Assembly (NCBI GenBank): GCA_963556495.2
Contig: OY747700.1
Location: 8,494,520-8,558,519, forward strand
DNA from: Valencia hispanica
Taxonomy: Eukaryota > Chordata > Actinopteri > Cyprinodontiformes > Valenciidae
Length of the DNA: 64,000 nucleotides
Reading direction: 5' to 3'
In this document: one piece after another, positions 63,548 to 64,000 of the stretch
Layout: each line of letters begins with the position of its first letter
Numbering within the stretch: the stretch's first letter is position 1
Notes under the pieces: generated by a model
The model's input: the letters and a program-made list of their open reading frames with translations, nothing else
Database searches by the model: none
What the model was told of the DNA's origin: nothing
Translations under genes and position numbers: made by a program

Positions 63548-64000
63548 CAGTGGCTTGCAAAAGTATTCGGCCCCCTTGAACTTTTCCACATTTTGTCACA
63601 TTACAGCCACAAGCATGAATCAATTTTATTGGAATTCCAGGTGAAAGATCAATACAAAGTGGTGTACACGTGAGAACTGGAACTAAAATCATACATTCCA
63701 AACATTTTTTACAAATAAATAACTGAAAAGTGGGGTGTGCGTAATTATTCAGCCCCCTTTGGTCTGAGTGCAGTCAGTTGCCCATAGACATTGCCTGATG
63801 AGTGCTAATGACTAAATAGAGTGCACCTGTGTGTAATCTAATGTCAGTACAAATACAGCTGCCCTGTGACGGCCTCAGAGGTTGTCTAAGAGAATGTTGG
63901 GAGCAACAACACCATGAAGTCCAAAGAACACACCAGACAGGTCAGGGATAAAGTTATTGAGAAATATAAAGCAGGCTTAGGCTACAAAAAGATTTCCCAA
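63548..64000 (+). mobile_element. Tc1-like transposon, left part, cut by window end
   Basis: Starts after TA at 63546-63547 with CAGTGGCTTGCAAAAGTATTC, a standard fish Tc1 terminus. A well-kept leader and the beginning of a transposase gene follow. Unlike the other Tc1 copies, it shows no breaks in what is visible. Confidence 0.9.
63914..64000 (+). CDS. Tc1 transposase, N-terminal 29 codons
   Basis: The open frame begins M-K-S-K-E-H-T-R-Q-V-R-D-K-V and G-L-G-Y-K-K-I-S follows, the first helix-turn-helix of the paired-like DNA-binding domain. It remains open to the window edge. Whether the catalytic D-D-E part is intact cannot be seen here. Confidence 0.85.
   Translation, partial: MKSKEHTRQVRDKVIEKYKAGLGYKKISQ

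Overview
The window is vertebrate nuclear DNA, almost certainly from a ray-finned (teleost) fish. The evidence is one host gene split into many small exons with GT-AG introns, set in DNA crowded with typical fish repeats: L2/CR1-type, Tx1/L1-type and other LINEs, several Tc1/mariner lineages, hAT-type elements with 8-bp target duplications, a PIF/Harbinger element, tRNA-like SINEs and long GA-rich satellites. Nothing prokaryotic (operons, RBS, CRISPR) is present. The species cannot be named from this sequence.

The only host gene I can support is an echinoderm microtubule-associated protein-like gene, best matched to EML2, on the minus strand. Twenty coding exons lie between 62981 and the stop codon at 34371, and every splice phase joins cleanly. 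The long form starts upstream of the window. It carries an N-terminal coiled coil (exon 62754-62981) followed by the HELP motif and WD40 beta-propellers. A second start exon at about 58043-58150 encodes a five-residue leader that ends in the same phase. It would give a 648-residue form without the coiled coil, close to the usual length of short EML2. Several transposons and two long satellites sit in the introns.

Left third (1-16 kb): a decayed Tc1 copy, then a hAT-type element (2170-7847, perfect 8-bp duplication) swollen by two insertions. One insertion is a 3.9-kb element with about 600-bp inverted ends and a perfect 6-bp duplication. The other encodes a damaged THAP zinc finger. After about 2.7 kb with no recognised gene comes a nearly full L2/CR1-type LINE on the minus strand (about 11.26-15.4 kb) with an esterase-like ORF1 end, endonuclease and reverse transcriptase, broken by one stop and one frame change.

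Middle (16-34 kb): SINEs, MITEs, two further L2-type LINE ends (one nearly identical to the 12-kb copy), a Tc1 copy with a PIF/Harbinger element inserted in it (27699-29033), a Tx1/L1-type LINE remnant, another hAT copy and a tRNA-like SINE. One isolated exon-like stretch (18368-18462) is unexplained.

Right half (34-64 kb): eml2 with its exons, intronic hAT copies, a 441-bp perfect GAAA array, a 980-bp GGAA-based minisatellite 39 bp from an exon, MITEs, an internally deleted Tc1, and at the right edge the intact start of another Tc1 element.

No new cellular pathway is evident. The most unusual items are the unclassified long-inverted-repeat element, the Harbinger-in-Tc1 insertion at a preferred-type target, the alternative eml2 start exon, and two MITE-like elements that each carry a start codon followed by a strong splice donor.
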